The notes under the pieces were generated by a model, which saw nothing but the letters and a program-made list of their open reading frames with translations, was not told where the DNA came from and did not search any database. DNA of 45,980 nucleotides from JBBDSV01 sp040904785 (lineage in GTDB: Bacteria; Actinomycetota; Nitriliruptoria; Nitriliruptorales; Nitriliruptoraceae), in contig JBBDSV010000029.1 in NCBI GenBank assembly GCA_040904785.1, positions 1 to 45,980 of the forward strand, in the 5' to 3' direction. This document shows, piece by piece, positions 8,071 through 17,141 of the stretch. How positions within the stretch are numbered: position 1 is the stretch's first letter; every line of letters starts with the position of its first letter. The position numbers and the translations under genes are program-made.

Positions 8071-9792
8071 GTGGGCTTTCGGTGCGCACTGGCCCAGATC
8101 TCTCCTCACGTCGGCGACATCGACGGCAATGTGGACCGGATTCTCGACGCGTGGCGAGAAGCGGCTGACCTCGGGGCCGATGTCGTCGTGTTCACCGAAT
8201 TGACCATCACGGGCTACCCACCGGAGGACCTGCTGCTCAAGCGCGAGTTCGTCGATGCGAATCTCGCCGCGCTCCACCACTTGGCGGCGAACGGTCCGGC
8301 GAACGCCGTTGCCGTCGTCGGATTCGTCGGCGCCGGTGCCGGCGACGCCACCGATCCCGAGCACTGGGACGTCTCGCTGGCGACACGGAATCTCACGAAC
8401 TCGGCCGCCGTCATCGACGATGGCACGATCGTGGGGACGTACAACAAGCTGCGCCTGCCGAACTACGGCGTGTTCGACGAAGCGCGCTATTTCATGCCCG
8501 ATGACGATATCTGCGTCGTCGACGTGGGCGGCGTGTCGGTCGGTGTGACGATCTGCGAGGACCTGTGGACCGAACGGGGCCCGATGCACGACGCCGCGCG
8601 CGCCGGCGCGGACGTGCTGGTGAGTCTCAACGCCTCTCCCTATCACCGCGCAAAGCGCGCTGATCGCGAACGCTGGGTCGTCCATCATGCGACGCAGGCG
8701 AACGCGTGGGTGGCCTGGTGCAACGCGGTCGGCGGCCAGGACGAGGTCGTGTTCGACGGAGACTCGATGCTCGCCGCACCAACCGGCGACATCGTCGCGC
8801 GCGGCCATCAGTTCGCCGAGGACCTCGTCGTCGTCGATCTCGACATCGAACGCTCGGAAGACAGCCGCACCCACGACCGCCGACCGGCCCTGGACGCGCG
8901 TGACGAGCCGCCTCGGCTCGACCCGGTCGGCGAGGTCTGGCACGCGCTGGTGCGAAGCGTCCGCGACTACTGCCACCGCAACGGGTTCGAAACGGCCGTC
9001 GTCGGACTCTCGGGTGGCATCGACTCGGCGGTCACTGCCACGCTCGCCGTTGACGCGCTCGGCGCCGACCAGGTCACCGGGGTGGCCATGCCGTCGCCCT
9101 ACTCGTCCGACCATTCGGTCGCCGACGCCCGGTTGCTGGTCGATGCGCTGGGCTGCCGCTACGAGAATTTGCCGATCGCGACGCTGCTCAAGGCCGCTGG
9201 CACCACACTCGGGAATCTGGTCGCCAATGACTTCGACACCGGCGATGCCGGGGTCGCCTGGGAGAACTTGCAGTCGCGTCTGCGGGGACTTCTGTTGATG
9301 GCCTTGTCGAACGAGCACGGCGCCATCGTGCTCACAACGGGCAACAAGTCCGAGTACGCCGTTGGATACGCCACGTTGTACGGCGACATGGCGGGCGGCT
9401 TCGCTCCGCTCAAGGATGTCCCCAAACTGCTGGTCTACGAGCTCGCGGTCTGGCGCAACCGGTCGCACACGGTGATTCCGACGACGACGATCGACAAGCC
9501 ACCATCCGCCGAACTCCGCCCGGGGCAGCTCGACCAGGATTCGCTGCCGGACTACGCAATCCTCGACGACATCGTCGCCGCCTACGTGGAGCGCGACCTC
9601 GGAATCGACGCGATCGTGGCGCGGGGCCACGATCGCGTCGTCGTGGAGCGCACGGTCCAGTTGATCGACCGTGCCGAGTACAAGCGTCGGCAGGCCGCAC
9701 CCGGACCGAAGATCACCGAGCGGGCTTTCGGCCGCGACCGCCGCGTGCCGATCACCAACGGCTGGCGCGGGCGCTCTACGCGAACGACGTGA
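8071..9792 (+). CDS. nadE: Glutamine-dependent NAD(+) synthetase
   Basis: A 573-aa two-domain cytosolic enzyme for the last step of NAD synthesis, converting nicotinate adenine dinucleotide to NAD with ATP and glutamine-derived ammonia. The N-terminal nitrilase-fold glutaminase carries the Glu-Lys-Cys triad in FTELTITGYPPEDL, the Lys of YNKLRLPNYGVFDE and the Cys of GVTICEDLW. The C-terminal synthetase has the PP-loop VVGLSGGIDSAVTA and the TTGNKSEYAVGYATLYGDMA segment. It is shorter than the roughly 680-aa mycobacterial form. A longer frame begins at 8008; GTG 8071 fits the family's usual N-terminus (GFRCALAQ) and has GAAAGG about ten bases upstream. It is transcribed divergently from amt. 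Confidence 0.96.
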   Translation: MGFRCALAQISPHVGDIDGNVDRILDAWREAADLGADVVVFTELTITGYPPEDLLLKREFVDANLAALHHLAANGPANAVAVVGFVGAGAGDATDPEHWDVSLATRNLTNSAAVIDDGTIVGTYNKLRLPNYGVFDEARYFMPDDDICVVDVGGVSVGVTICEDLWTERGPMHDAARAGADVLVSLNASPYHRAKRADRERWVVHHATQANAWVAWCNAVGGQDEVVFDGDSMLAAPTGDIVARGHQFAEDLVVVDLDIERSEDSRTHDRRPALDARDEPPRLDPVGEVWHALVRSVRDYCHRNGFETAVVGLSGGIDSAVTATLAVDALGADQVTGVAMPSPYSSDHSVADARLLVDALGCRYENLPIATLLKAAGTTLGNLVANDFDTGDAGVAWENLQSRLRGLLLMALSNEHGAIVLTTGNKSEYAVGYATLYGDMAGGFAPLKDVPKLLVYELAVWRNRSHTVIPTTTIDKPPSAELRPGQLDQDSLPDYAILDDIVAAYVERDLGIDAIVARGHDRVVVERTVQLIDRAEYKRRQAAPGPKITERAFGRDRRVPITNGWRGRSTRTT

Positions 9793-9893
9793 CCTGAGCG
9801 TCGCGAGCGGGCACACTTGCATCGTTCGACGAACCGCTGGACCCCACACGTGCCGCCGTGGCACGTCTTCGGGCCGGCAGGAAGGGTTCGAAC

Positions 9894-10715
9894 ATGGCTG
9901 CTCCTGCAATGTCTGCGGACCGTCCCGTCACGATTCACGACCTGGGTACCGCGAAGGCGCGCGGTGAAAAGTTCGTGATGGTCACGGCCTACGACGCCAA
10001 TGCCGCCGGGATCCTCGACGAGATCGGCGTGCCGGTCATCCTCGTCGGCGACTCACTCGGCATGGTTGTGCTCGGCTACGACTCGACCGTCCCCGTCACA
10101 CTCGACGACATGATTCACCACACGCGGGCGGTGACGCGGGCAACACGACATGCCCTGGTCGTGACCGATCTGCCGTTCGGCACCTACGAGGCCTCGCCGG
10201 AACTCGCACTCGCATCCGCGGCACGGATCATGAAGGAATCCGGTGCGAACGCGGTGAAACTCGAGGGTGGCCAGCACGTGGTGGCGACGACCCGCCGGCT
10301 CGTTGACAGCGGCATTCCGGTGATGGCTCACCTGGGACTGACACCACAGGCAGTCAACGTCTTCGGCGGCTTCAAGGTCCAGGCACGTGACGAAGCAGCC
10401 GCCGATCAGCTCGTTGGCGACGCCGTCGCGCTTACCGAGGCCGGCGCATTCGCAATCGTGCTCGAATGCATCCCGGCGGAGCTCGGCGCGCGCGTCACGG
10501 AAAGCGTGGATGTTCCGACCATCGGCATCGGCGCTGGTGAACAGACCGACGGCCAGGTACTCGTGTGGCACGACCTTCTCGGACTGACGTCGGGGCGGCT
10601 GCCTCGGTTCGTCAAGGCATACGCGGACTTGCGCGCACAGATTGCCTCCGCGGTCAAGACCTTCGAGTTCGAGGTCGTCCACGGTGACTACCCCGATGCC
10701 GAACACCGCTACTGA
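9894..10715 (+). CDS. panB: 3-methyl-2-oxobutanoate hydroxymethyltransferase
   Basis: A 273-aa TIM-barrel enzyme that transfers a hydroxymethyl group from 5,10-methylene-tetrahydrofolate to alpha-ketoisovalerate, giving ketopantoate for pantothenate and CoA synthesis. Signatures are VMVTAYDANAAGILDE, the magnesium-binding GDSLGMVVLGYDSTVPVT, KLEGG, HLGLTPQ and GIGAGEQTDGQVLVWHDLLG. The ATG at 9894 has AGGAAGGG (9879-9886) upstream; a longer frame from 9858 lacks a good site. It lies 101 bases after nadE on the same strand, so co-transcription is possible. Its stop overlaps the convergent adenosyltransferase by seven bases. No panC or panD is nearby. Confidence 0.96.
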   Translation: MAAPAMSADRPVTIHDLGTAKARGEKFVMVTAYDANAAGILDEIGVPVILVGDSLGMVVLGYDSTVPVTLDDMIHHTRAVTRATRHALVVTDLPFGTYEASPELALASAARIMKESGANAVKLEGGQHVVATTRRLVDSGIPVMAHLGLTPQAVNVFGGFKVQARDEAAADQLVGDAVALTEAGAFAIVLECIPAELGARVTESVDVPTIGIGAGEQTDGQVLVWHDLLGLTSGRLPRFVKAYADLRAQIASAVKTFEFEVVHGDYPDAEHRY

Positions 10716-11269
10716 GGTGACCCGTCCTCACGTGACGCGACGTGCTCCCCTTCAGCCTCACGCGCCAACACATAGAGCAGGTCCGCGCAGCGGTTGAGGT
10801 ATCGCAGCGGGGCGTCGTCGCCGAGACCACCTTGCCGGCGCAGCGTGACCACCGACCGTTCGGCGCGGCGGCACACGGTGCGGGCGACGTCGAGCGCCGC
10901 GGCAGCTCGATTGCCGCCCGGGACGACGAACGTCGTCGGCAGCGGATGGCGGGCGACCGACGCATCGATGAGACCGTCGAGTGCGTCAACCATCGCGTCA
11001 TCGACGCGACTGACCCCGACGGCCAGCCGATCCCAATGATCGAGGGCCGTCGCGAGCTGGGCCCCGAGCACGAACAACTCGCGCTGCACGCGCAACACAA
11101 CCGTGGCAAGCGGACCGTCGGCGCCGAGTTCAGCACGCGCGAGGCCGAGCACCGAGCAGATCTCGTCCACGGTGCCGTACGCGTCGGTGCGAATGTCGTC
11201 CTTGGGAACCCGACCGCCGTACAACAGGCCGGTCGTGCCGTCGTCGCCACGCTTGGTGTAGACCTTCAC
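10709..11269 (-). CDS. ATP:cob(I)alamin adenosyltransferase, PduO type
   Basis: A 186-aa four-helix-bundle enzyme that makes adenosylcobalamin from cob(I)alamin and ATP. The ATP-binding N-terminus VYTKRGDDGTTGLLYGGR, then DAYGTVDEICSVLGLARAE, and the C-terminal NRCADLLYVLAREAE are diagnostic of the PduO/MMAB family. The GTG start (11269) puts the TKRGDDGTT motif at the usual residue 4 or so; a longer frame upstream looks like spurious read-through. Natural client enzymes such as methylmalonyl-CoA mutase or ribonucleotide reductase are not in this window. Converges with panB. Confidence 0.95.
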   Translation of the reverse strand: MKVYTKRGDDGTTGLLYGGRVPKDDIRTDAYGTVDEICSVLGLARAELGADGPLATVVLRVQRELFVLGAQLATALDHWDRLAVGVSRVDDAMVDALDGLIDASVARHPLPTTFVVPGGNRAAAALDVARTVCRRAERSVVTLRRQGGLGDDAPLRYLNRCADLLYVLAREAEGEHVASREDGSPQ

Positions 11270-11380
11270 CCGTGGATCCGATCCTCGCCGACAAATGCTA
11301 CCGGGCAGTGATCGGGTAGCGTTTGCGACTGCCACCGGTGTCTGCACATCTGCGGTGCTGTTCGGTTGATGGAGGCCTTC

Positions 11381-11614
11381 GTGGATGACTCGCCGCGCGA
11401 TCTGTATCGCGCACTGACACGCACGCGTAGCGGGTATGACGGGGTCATCCACGACGTGCAACTGCAGGTGGTGGGTACCGGCGCGCTGTTGTGGGCCCAG
11501 AGCTTCTCCGATGCCGGCCAAGCGAACGAATTCCAGGCCCAGTTGGAGCACGATCTCGAATCGATGGACCTGGCCACGTTCCGACGGCGCTACGGCATCC
11601 CCTCGTCCGGCTGA
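11381..11614 (+). CDS. Small protein of unknown function
   Basis: A 77-aa protein with a GTG start five bases after GGAGG (11371-11375); ATG 11369 and TTG 11366 are alternative in-frame starts without such a site. It has no membrane segment or signal peptide. The composition looks like a compact folded alpha/beta domain: a basic N-terminus (RDLYRALTRTRSGYDG), a hydrophobic strand (VQLQVVGTGALLWAQSF) and an acidic helix (EFQAQLEHDLESMDLATF). I do not recognise the family. It lies 65 bases before nadB on the same strand and may share its transcript. Confidence 0.7.
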   Translation: MDDSPRDLYRALTRTRSGYDGVIHDVQLQVVGTGALLWAQSFSDAGQANEFQAQLEHDLESMDLATFRRRYGIPSSG

Positions 11615-11679
11615 CCGTCGCCGGGTGGACTTCACGCTCGAGACCGTCCACCCGGCGGCGCGCGGCACAAGGAGCGCGT

Positions 11680-13254
11680 ATGGACCCCTCGGCTGCCGTC
11701 CGTTCGGCACGAGTGCATGCGCAGCGGGTCCGCACGGACGTCGCGATCATCGGTGCCGGCGCCGCCGGGTTGTACGCGGCGAGTGTCCTGGATGACGGCC
11801 TCGACGTCGTCGTCATCGACAAGGGCCGCATCGATCACTCCAGTGGCTCGTCGCCGTGGGCGCAGGGGGGGCTCGCGGCGGCAGTCGGCGAAGACGACGA
11901 CCCCGCGCAGCACGCGCACGACACGATGATGGCGGGAGACGGCCTTTGCGATGCAAGCGCGGTCGACGTCCTGACGCGCAACGCGCCACGCCATGTGGAA
12001 GCACTCGTCACGCTCGGAGCGGCATTCGATCGTGATGCTTCGGGAGCCCTGTCGCTCGCACGTGAGGGCGGACAGCATCGCGCCAGATCCGTGCGGCGGG
12101 CTGACGCGACCGGAGCGGAGTTGATCCGCGTGCTGCGGCACGTCGCCGCCGCACGAGTGTCGCGGCTCGAAGGCATCGCCATCGAGCTTGGCCGCGCCGA
12201 CGACGGCACGGTCGGTGGCGTGTGGGTGCTCGCCGACGGACAGCTCGTGGCCGTCGAGGCCCGCGCGGTCGTGCTCGCCACCGGCGGATCGGGCGCCCTG
12301 TTCGCCGCGACAACGAATCCAGCCGGCGCGACGGGCGACGCACTCGCGCTTGCGTCCGCGGCAGGAGCGGCAGTCCGCGACGTCGAGTTCGTGCAGTTCC
12401 ACCCGACCGCCTTGGCGGCGACGGGCCAGCGACGCTTCCTGTTGACCGAGGCGCTGCGCGGCGCCGGTGCAACGCTGCACGACGTCGATGGTCACCGGTT
12501 CATGCAGGACGTGCATCCCGATGGCGAGCTCGCGCCTCGCCACATCGTTGCCGGGGCAATTCTCGACCAGACTGATGCTGTCGCCTACCTCGACGCGACC
12601 ATCCTCGGCAGCACCGTGCTCGAGCACGAATTCCCGACGGCGATGGCGGGCGCGGGCGAGGCGGGGTTCGACCTGCGAACCGACCGCGTGCCGGTGACCC
12701 CCGCAGCCCACTACCACATGGGTGGCGTTCGTACCGACTTGTTCGGTCGCACGTCAGCACCCGGACTGTTCGCGTGTGGAGAGGCAGCCTCGACCGGTGT
12801 GCACGGCGCGAATCGGCTCGCCGGCAACTCGCTGAGCGAGGCGCTCGTCTTCGGTGCGCGCGCAGCCGAGACGGCCGAAGCGGAGTTGCGTTCCCACGCC
12901 GGCCCGTTGGGACTGCCGCCGCGACTCGCGCGCCACCGCCGCGATGACGCTGCGACTCGACTCGACGACTTGCGCATCCGCATGCTTCGAGACGCTGGTC
13001 CACGACGATCGGCGTCAGCGCTCGCCGATCTTGACGCGTGGCTCGCAGAGCAGACAGCGACGTTCGGCGCGCCCGTCGCCGACCGTGACAGCATTGAAGT
13101 CCACCATGCGCTCCGCGCGGCGGCGCTCATCGTGCGCGCTGCGCAGTTGCGCAACGAATCTCGTGGCGGCCACTACCGCAGCGACGCTCCGACGCGAGAC
13201 CCGAAACTCGACGGCGTGCATCTCGAACTGATTGCCGACGTCGTCGGGCAGTGA
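11680..13254 (+). CDS. nadB: L-aspartate oxidase
   Basis: A 524-aa FAD enzyme oxidising L-aspartate to iminoaspartate, the first step of de novo NAD synthesis. The dinucleotide fold is DVAIIGAGAAGLYAASVL at about residues 21-38, followed by SSPWAQGGLAAA, where the SerPro-Trp-Ala-Gln segment is typical of NadB. FVQFHPTA and RFLLTEALRGAGA belong to the capping and active-site region, and HYHMGGVRTDLFGRTSAPGL with GLFACGEAAS-GVHGANRLAGNSL is the C-terminal flavin-binding part. The ATG at 11680 has AAGGAG (11669-11674) upstream; the longer frame begins inside the previous gene. nadA and nadC, the usual neighbours, are absent, but nadE lies 2 kb upstream. Confidence 0.93.
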   Translation: MDPSAAVRSARVHAQRVRTDVAIIGAGAAGLYAASVLDDGLDVVVIDKGRIDHSSGSSPWAQGGLAAAVGEDDDPAQHAHDTMMAGDGLCDASAVDVLTRNAPRHVEALVTLGAAFDRDASGALSLAREGGQHRARSVRRADATGAELIRVLRHVAAARVSRLEGIAIELGRADDGTVGGVWVLADGQLVAVEARAVVLATGGSGALFAATTNPAGATGDALALASAAGAAVRDVEFVQFHPTALAATGQRRFLLTEALRGAGATLHDVDGHRFMQDVHPDGELAPRHIVAGAILDQTDAVAYLDATILGSTVLEHEFPTAMAGAGEAGFDLRTDRVPVTPAAHYHMGGVRTDLFGRTSAPGLFACGEAASTGVHGANRLAGNSLSEALVFGARAAETAEAELRSHAGPLGLPPRLARHRRDDAATRLDDLRIRMLRDAGPRRSASALADLDAWLAEQTATFGAPVADRDSIEVHHALRAAALIVRAAQLRNESRGGHYRSDAPTRDPKLDGVHLELIADVVGQ

Positions 13255-13281
13255 CGTCCGACGAGGACCAGACGACAGGTG

Positions 13282-14010
13282 TCAGCCGGTGCGACGGGGG
13301 CGCCAGCCGAGCCGTTCACTGATCTCCCGCGCCGACCGGAGGACACGAAGCGCGATCGACTCGGGCTCGGGAAGCCGCGCGGTCGGTGCGACGATGCCGA
13401 CGGCGGCGACCGCACGACCGGTGTGGTCGAAGACCGGCGCGGCGACACCCGATGCCCCCGGTTCGAGCTCGTCACGCGTGAACGCGACCCCGCGCTGTCG
13501 GACCGATTGGAGTTCCGGCTTGTTCGCGCCGTCCGGCAGAAATGCGAGCAGCGCCTTGCCGTGGGCCGCGATGCCCAGCGGGTGGCGGTGACCGATCCGA
13601 TAGTTGACCTGCACGAATCGATCGTCGGGTTCGATGACCTCGACGATGACGAGATCGTCCCGGTCGCGGACTGCCAGGCATGCGGTCTCGTTGGTGTCCT
13701 CCGACAGCGCCCGCAGTGCTGGCGCAGCCAAGCGCCGCACTTCGAGACCCTGTGCGGCACGCACGCCGAGTTCGAGGATCGACAATCCGAGGCGGTACTT
13801 GCGCGACTCACTGTCGCGCGTGACGAATCCTTCGGTGGTCAGCGTGTCGAGCAGCCGGTACAGGACGGCACGGTCCAGTCCGGTTGCTTCCGCCAATCCG
13901 GAAACAGTGGCGCCGTCCGCCTCGTCACCGAGTGCCGTCAGCAGCGCGAGTCCCCGTGCCAAGGTGCGTGATCCGCTCGACCGCGCGGTGCGTGAGCCGT
14001 CGTCTGCCAC
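13282..14010 (-). CDS. IclR-family transcriptional regulator
   Basis: A 242-aa DNA-binding regulator. The N-terminal winged helix-turn-helix spans about residues 13-75 (SRTLARGLALLTAL, then VSGLAEATGLDRAVLYRLLDTL and FVTRDSESRKYRLG). The C-terminal effector domain contains LGIAAHGKALLAF and GVAAPVFDHTGRAVAAVGI, typical of IclR ligand pockets. GTG 14010 has GGAGG six bases upstream. It is convergent with nadB and stands alone, so its target is not evident from context; IclR proteins mostly control aromatic, carboxylic-acid or sugar catabolism. Confidence 0.93.
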   Translation of the reverse strand: MADDGSRTARSSGSRTLARGLALLTALGDEADGATVSGLAEATGLDRAVLYRLLDTLTTEGFVTRDSESRKYRLGLSILELGVRAAQGLEVRRLAAPALRALSEDTNETACLAVRDRDDLVIVEVIEPDDRFVQVNYRIGHRHPLGIAAHGKALLAFLPDGANKPELQSVRQRGVAFTRDELEPGASGVAAPVFDHTGRAVAAVGIVAPTARLPEPESIALRVLRSAREISERLGWRPRRTG

Positions 14011-14163
14011 GTGTGTGCCTCCGGACACTCGGATCGCGACCAGCCCGCCGCACCTGCGCATCTCGCGCGCAGGGGTGCGCTCGTGGCGATGCAGTGTGCT
14101 GCGCGGCGGCCGCACGGTCAAGCGCTCGATGTGCGGTGGTGCACGTCTCGGCGCGCGTACGGG

Positions 14164-14949
14164 TCATCGACGGGCGAGCAGCGCGAGGACCTCGTCGTGC
14201 AGATGGCCGTTCGAACTGACCCCGGTGCCCGAATCCGCGGTCGCTTCCCCGGAGAAGCTCGTGAAGCGACCGCCGGCGCACTCGACGACAACCTTGACGG
14301 CCGCCAGATCCCACACTTTGACGTCGGCGTCGAGGGCGACATCGGTCGAGCCGCTGGCGACGAGGCAGTGCTGCCAGAAGTCCCCATAGCCGCGTTGCCG
14401 TGCCGTGGCCGCGGTCAACAGCCCGACGACCTGGCCGTATCCGGCGGCGTCAAGATGCTGCAGCCCGCCGAATGACACCTCGGCATCGCGCATCTGGCGG
14501 CGTTCGCTGACCGCAACCGGCATCCCGTCCTGTCGCGTGCCCTGATCTTGTGCAGCGTCCCAACGCGTCGCTAGCGCCGGAGCGCTGACGACTCCGGCGA
14601 CCTCGACGCCGTCGACCTGCACGGCGAGCAGCGTCGCGAAGATCGGATTCCCCCGGACGAAATTCGTCGTCCCGTCGATGGGATCAATGATCCATCGCAC
14701 CGACGGGCCATCGTCACTCGGGCCGGCGGACGCACTCGATGCGATCTCTTCGCCCTCGACGCAGTGGGTGGGAAATCGTCGCGCGATCTCGTCGCACAAG
14801 GCGGTTTCGACGGCGACGTCGACCTCGGTGACCCACGAGCCGTCCGACTTCGTCCGAACGTCGAGTTCGTGACGGAACGCACGCATGGTTCGCGCGTCGG
14901 CGATGTCGGCCAGATCCATCGCCGCGTCGCGCAACTCGCGTGGCGTCAC
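14164..14949 (-). CDS. Inositol-monophosphatase-superfamily phosphatase, HisN-like
   Basis: A 261-aa magnesium-dependent phosphatase. The metal-binding residues are in VEGEE (about residue 70), WIIDPIDGTTNFVRGNP (about residue 87) and the C-terminal VWDLAAVKVVVECAGGRF. The family includes myo-inositol-1-phosphatase, fructose-1,6-bisphosphatase and actinobacterial histidinol-phosphate phosphatase HisN. GDFWQHCLVASGSTDVALD resembles the HisN branch, so histidinol phosphatase is the best guess but not certain. GTG 14949 overlaps the stop codon of the upstream gene (GTGA), indicating coupled translation; the longer frame runs into that gene and lacks a site. Confidence 0.9.
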   Translation of the reverse strand: MTPRELRDAAMDLADIADARTMRAFRHELDVRTKSDGSWVTEVDVAVETALCDEIARRFPTHCVEGEEIASSASAGPSDDGPSVRWIIDPIDGTTNFVRGNPIFATLLAVQVDGVEVAGVVSAPALATRWDAAQDQGTRQDGMPVAVSERRQMRDAEVSFGGLQHLDAAGYGQVVGLLTAATARQRGYGDFWQHCLVASGSTDVALDADVKVWDLAAVKVVVECAGGRFTSFSGEATADSGTGVSSNGHLHDEVLALLARR

Positions 14950-15413
14950 CAGTCGAACGACATGTCGTCGAAGCGCAGGATGATGTCGTTGGGCTGCACG
15001 GTCAGGGTGACTTCGTCCCGCGGCACCCACAGCGGAATGCAGGGACCCTGGCCGGCGTGGCCCATGAGGCAGATGAGCATCTGCCCCGATGCGTCGAGGC
15101 CGATGATCTGCCGCGCGTACGAGAGCAGTTCGTGGAACTCGGCCGTGCCGGCGCGCCGCTTCTGGTAATCGGTCGCCCAGCGCGACTCAGACTTGCCGTA
15201 GTTGGCGATCACCTGCCCCGAGGACAATTTGGTGATACCGGTCAGTGACCGCACGGACTTGAGGGCCTTGTCCGCCTTCGGGGTCTTGCCGACGCGCACC
15301 GCAGCATCCGGCTTCGCAAGCCGGCCGGGCAGATCTTCGAGTTCGAAGTTTCCAGCCGCCTGCGCCGCCTTCTGGCGTTCGACGGGAACCTGAACCTCGA
15401 TCTTGGTGGCCAC
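14946..15413 (-). CDS. Conserved-looking protein of unknown function
   Basis: A 155-aa soluble protein with a GTG start preceded by GGAG. It begins ATKIEVQVPVERQKAAQAAGN, has a Lys-rich middle (KTPKADKALKSVRSLTG) and ends in a beta-rich tail (CIPLWVPRDEVTLTVQPNDIILRFDDMSF). There is no signal peptide or membrane segment. I do not recognise the family. The stop overlaps the start of the HisN-like phosphatase by four bases, so the two are translated together. It lies 37 bases downstream of tRNA-Glu on the same strand. Confidence 0.8.
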   Translation of the reverse strand: MATKIEVQVPVERQKAAQAAGNFELEDLPGRLAKPDAAVRVGKTPKADKALKSVRSLTGITKLSSGQVIANYGKSESRWATDYQKRRAGTAEFHELLSYARQIIGLDASGQMLICLMGHAGQGPCIPLWVPRDEVTLTVQPNDIILRFDDMSFDW

Positions 15414-15450
15414 GAAACTCCAGTGCGCGCGGGGATCAGTCGATCATCGA

Positions 15451-15526
15451 TGGTACCCCCGACCGGATTCGAACCGGCGTCACCACCTTGAAAGGGTGGG
15501 ATCCTAGGCCGCTGGACGACGGGGGC
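15451..15526 (-). tRNA. tRNA-Glu (anticodon TTC)
   Basis: The 76-base minus-strand sequence begins GCCCCCGTCGTCCAGCGG and folds into a standard cloverleaf: acceptor GCCCCCG pairs with CGGGGGT, ending in a G-U pair at 1-72. The anticodon loop is CTTTCAA (complement at 15488-15494) with anticodon TTC, and the T-arm is GCCGGTTCGAATCCGGT. The discriminator is A and the CCA tail is encoded (15451-15453). The body is typical of actinobacterial tRNA-Glu. Confidence 0.97.
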
Positions 15527-15557
15527 CCGCCGGACACACGCCCGAGCGATGCGGAGG

Positions 15558-17141
15558 CTACCGGTTCGCGGACGGGCGCCGGGACGCCCGACGGCGCGCA
15601 CCAACAAGCACAGCCAGGAGCAGCACGGCGACGATCGCTCGGGTGATCCACCCGAGCAGATCACCGATGACGAGGAACGGCGTCGCACTCGTCGCGAGCG
15701 GGACCTCACGAGCGATCGTTGCCCGGGTGAACAGAGGCGACGTGTCGTGCGCGACCCCGTTCGGATCGACGAATGCCGACGATCCCGACAACGACGCATG
15801 GACGACCCATCGGCCCGTTTCGACCGCGCGCATGCGACTCTGCGCGAGGTGCTGCGCAGGTTCCGCAGAGTCACGGAACGACGCGTCATTCGTCGTGGCA
15901 ACCACAAGATGGGCGTAATCCCCGTCGCCCCGGACGTTGTCTCGCACGAGCGCGCCGAAGAGCGTTTCGAAGCAGATCACGGTCGCGATACGAACGTCAT
16001 CACCGACGACGAATTGCTGCGGCCCCTGACCCGCCAGCGCATCCCGCGGAACCTGTGCAAGTGGCGGGAACCAACCGATCAGTCGCCGTGCCGGCACGTA
16101 TTCACCGAACGGGACCAGGCGGCGTTTGACGTAGCGGTCGACGGCGGTGCCACTGTCGGTGTAGTGCGAGACCGCGACATACCGGGTGTGCGCCGGGTCG
16201 GGCCCGTCGAGTGTGGTCCCGGCGAGCAACTCCGGCGGGCGCGCGGCGACGTCGGCGATGATCTCGGCGAGTGCCGCATTGGTCGTGCGCGTCGGATCAC
16301 GGTCGATCGCGCTTTCCGGCCAGACCACAACATCGGGGTCGCGTCCAGACGCCAATGCGTCGAGCGTGTCGGCGTGCAGGTTCGTCGCGATCCGCGTCAC
16401 CGGATCGTCTACCGGCTGTTGCCAGTGGCGGATGTCGTTCCCCTGCACGACGAGGACGCGCAGCGACCCGTCGGTGGCCGGAGGATCCGCCACCACCAGC
16501 GCCGAACCGGCGAGCGAGACGACGAGCAGGACGGTAGGAACGCGTGCGCGCGGCAGCACGCGTGCGAAGCCGTCGAGCCCGTCTTCGCGTACGACTCGCA
16601 CCCCGGTCCGCAGCAGCACGAGCGTCGCGACCCCGATCGCAACCGTGAACGCGGTGATGCCACGCGCGCCGAGCACACGCGCGACCGGCAGCAACCAGGA
16701 TCCATCGACGTGGGCATAGGCGAGTGCGCCCCATTCAAATCCGCTGAGCGGCACGACACCCCGCCATGCGTCGATTCCAGTCCACACCGCGGCGGCGATG
16801 ACCGGCAGCAGCGGATGATCACGGAATCGCGCAAGAAGCACGGCAAGCACACCCCACCAACCCGCCTGCACGGCGACGAGCAGCGCCCAACCGACGTAGC
16901 CGGCGGGAGCGATGATCCACTGGATCATCGGCGCGAACGCCACCAGCCCCGCGACGAAACCGAGGCGGAACGCGTGCGACTTGCCCGACGCACGGACGGC
17001 GTCGAGCCACAACGCACCGACGAGCATCGGCGGCGCCAGGAAACTGGACCACCACCAGCCGAGCGGCGGGTGCGCGATCGTGATCGCCAACCCGGACAGG
17101 CCGGCGACGAAATACGCGCCGACTCTCCAGGAGGGCATCAT
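15558..17141 (-). CDS. lnt: Apolipoprotein N-acyltransferase
   Basis: A 527-aa membrane enzyme that N-acylates the lipid-modified Cys of lipoproteins. Six to eight hydrophobic helices fill about residues 1-230, then a nitrilase-fold extracytoplasmic domain follows, then a final helix near the C-terminus. The Glu-Lys-Cys triad is visible in VVWPESAID, the Lys pair of YVKRRLVPFGEYVP, and ATVICFETLFG. The start is a double ATG (17141/17138) whose ATGA overlaps the stop of the upstream DUF4193-like gene. In other actinobacteria lnt is often fused or adjacent to a polyprenol-phosphate mannose synthase; no such domain is present here. Confidence 0.93.
   Translation of the reverse strand: MMPSWRVGAYFVAGLSGLAITIAHPPLGWWWSSFLAPPMLVGALWLDAVRASGKSHAFRLGFVAGLVAFAPMIQWIIAPAGYVGWALLVAVQAGWWGVLAVLLARFRDHPLLPVIAAAVWTGIDAWRGVVPLSGFEWGALAYAHVDGSWLLPVARVLGARGITAFTVAIGVATLVLLRTGVRVVREDGLDGFARVLPRARVPTVLLVVSLAGSALVVADPPATDGSLRVLVVQGNDIRHWQQPVDDPVTRIATNLHADTLDALASGRDPDVVVWPESAIDRDPTRTTNAALAEIIADVAARPPELLAGTTLDGPDPAHTRYVAVSHYTDSGTAVDRYVKRRLVPFGEYVPARRLIGWFPPLAQVPRDALAGQGPQQFVVGDDVRIATVICFETLFGALVRDNVRGDGDYAHLVVATTNDASFRDSAEPAQHLAQSRMRAVETGRWVVHASLSGSSAFVDPNGVAHDTSPLFTRATIAREVPLATSATPFLVIGDLLGWITRAIVAVLLLAVLVGARRRASRRPSANR

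Noticed and set aside
8047..9909. 620-codon open frame opposite nadE
   Set aside because: Antisense shadow of a well-supported enzyme, with Arg/Val/Asp-biased composition and no motifs.
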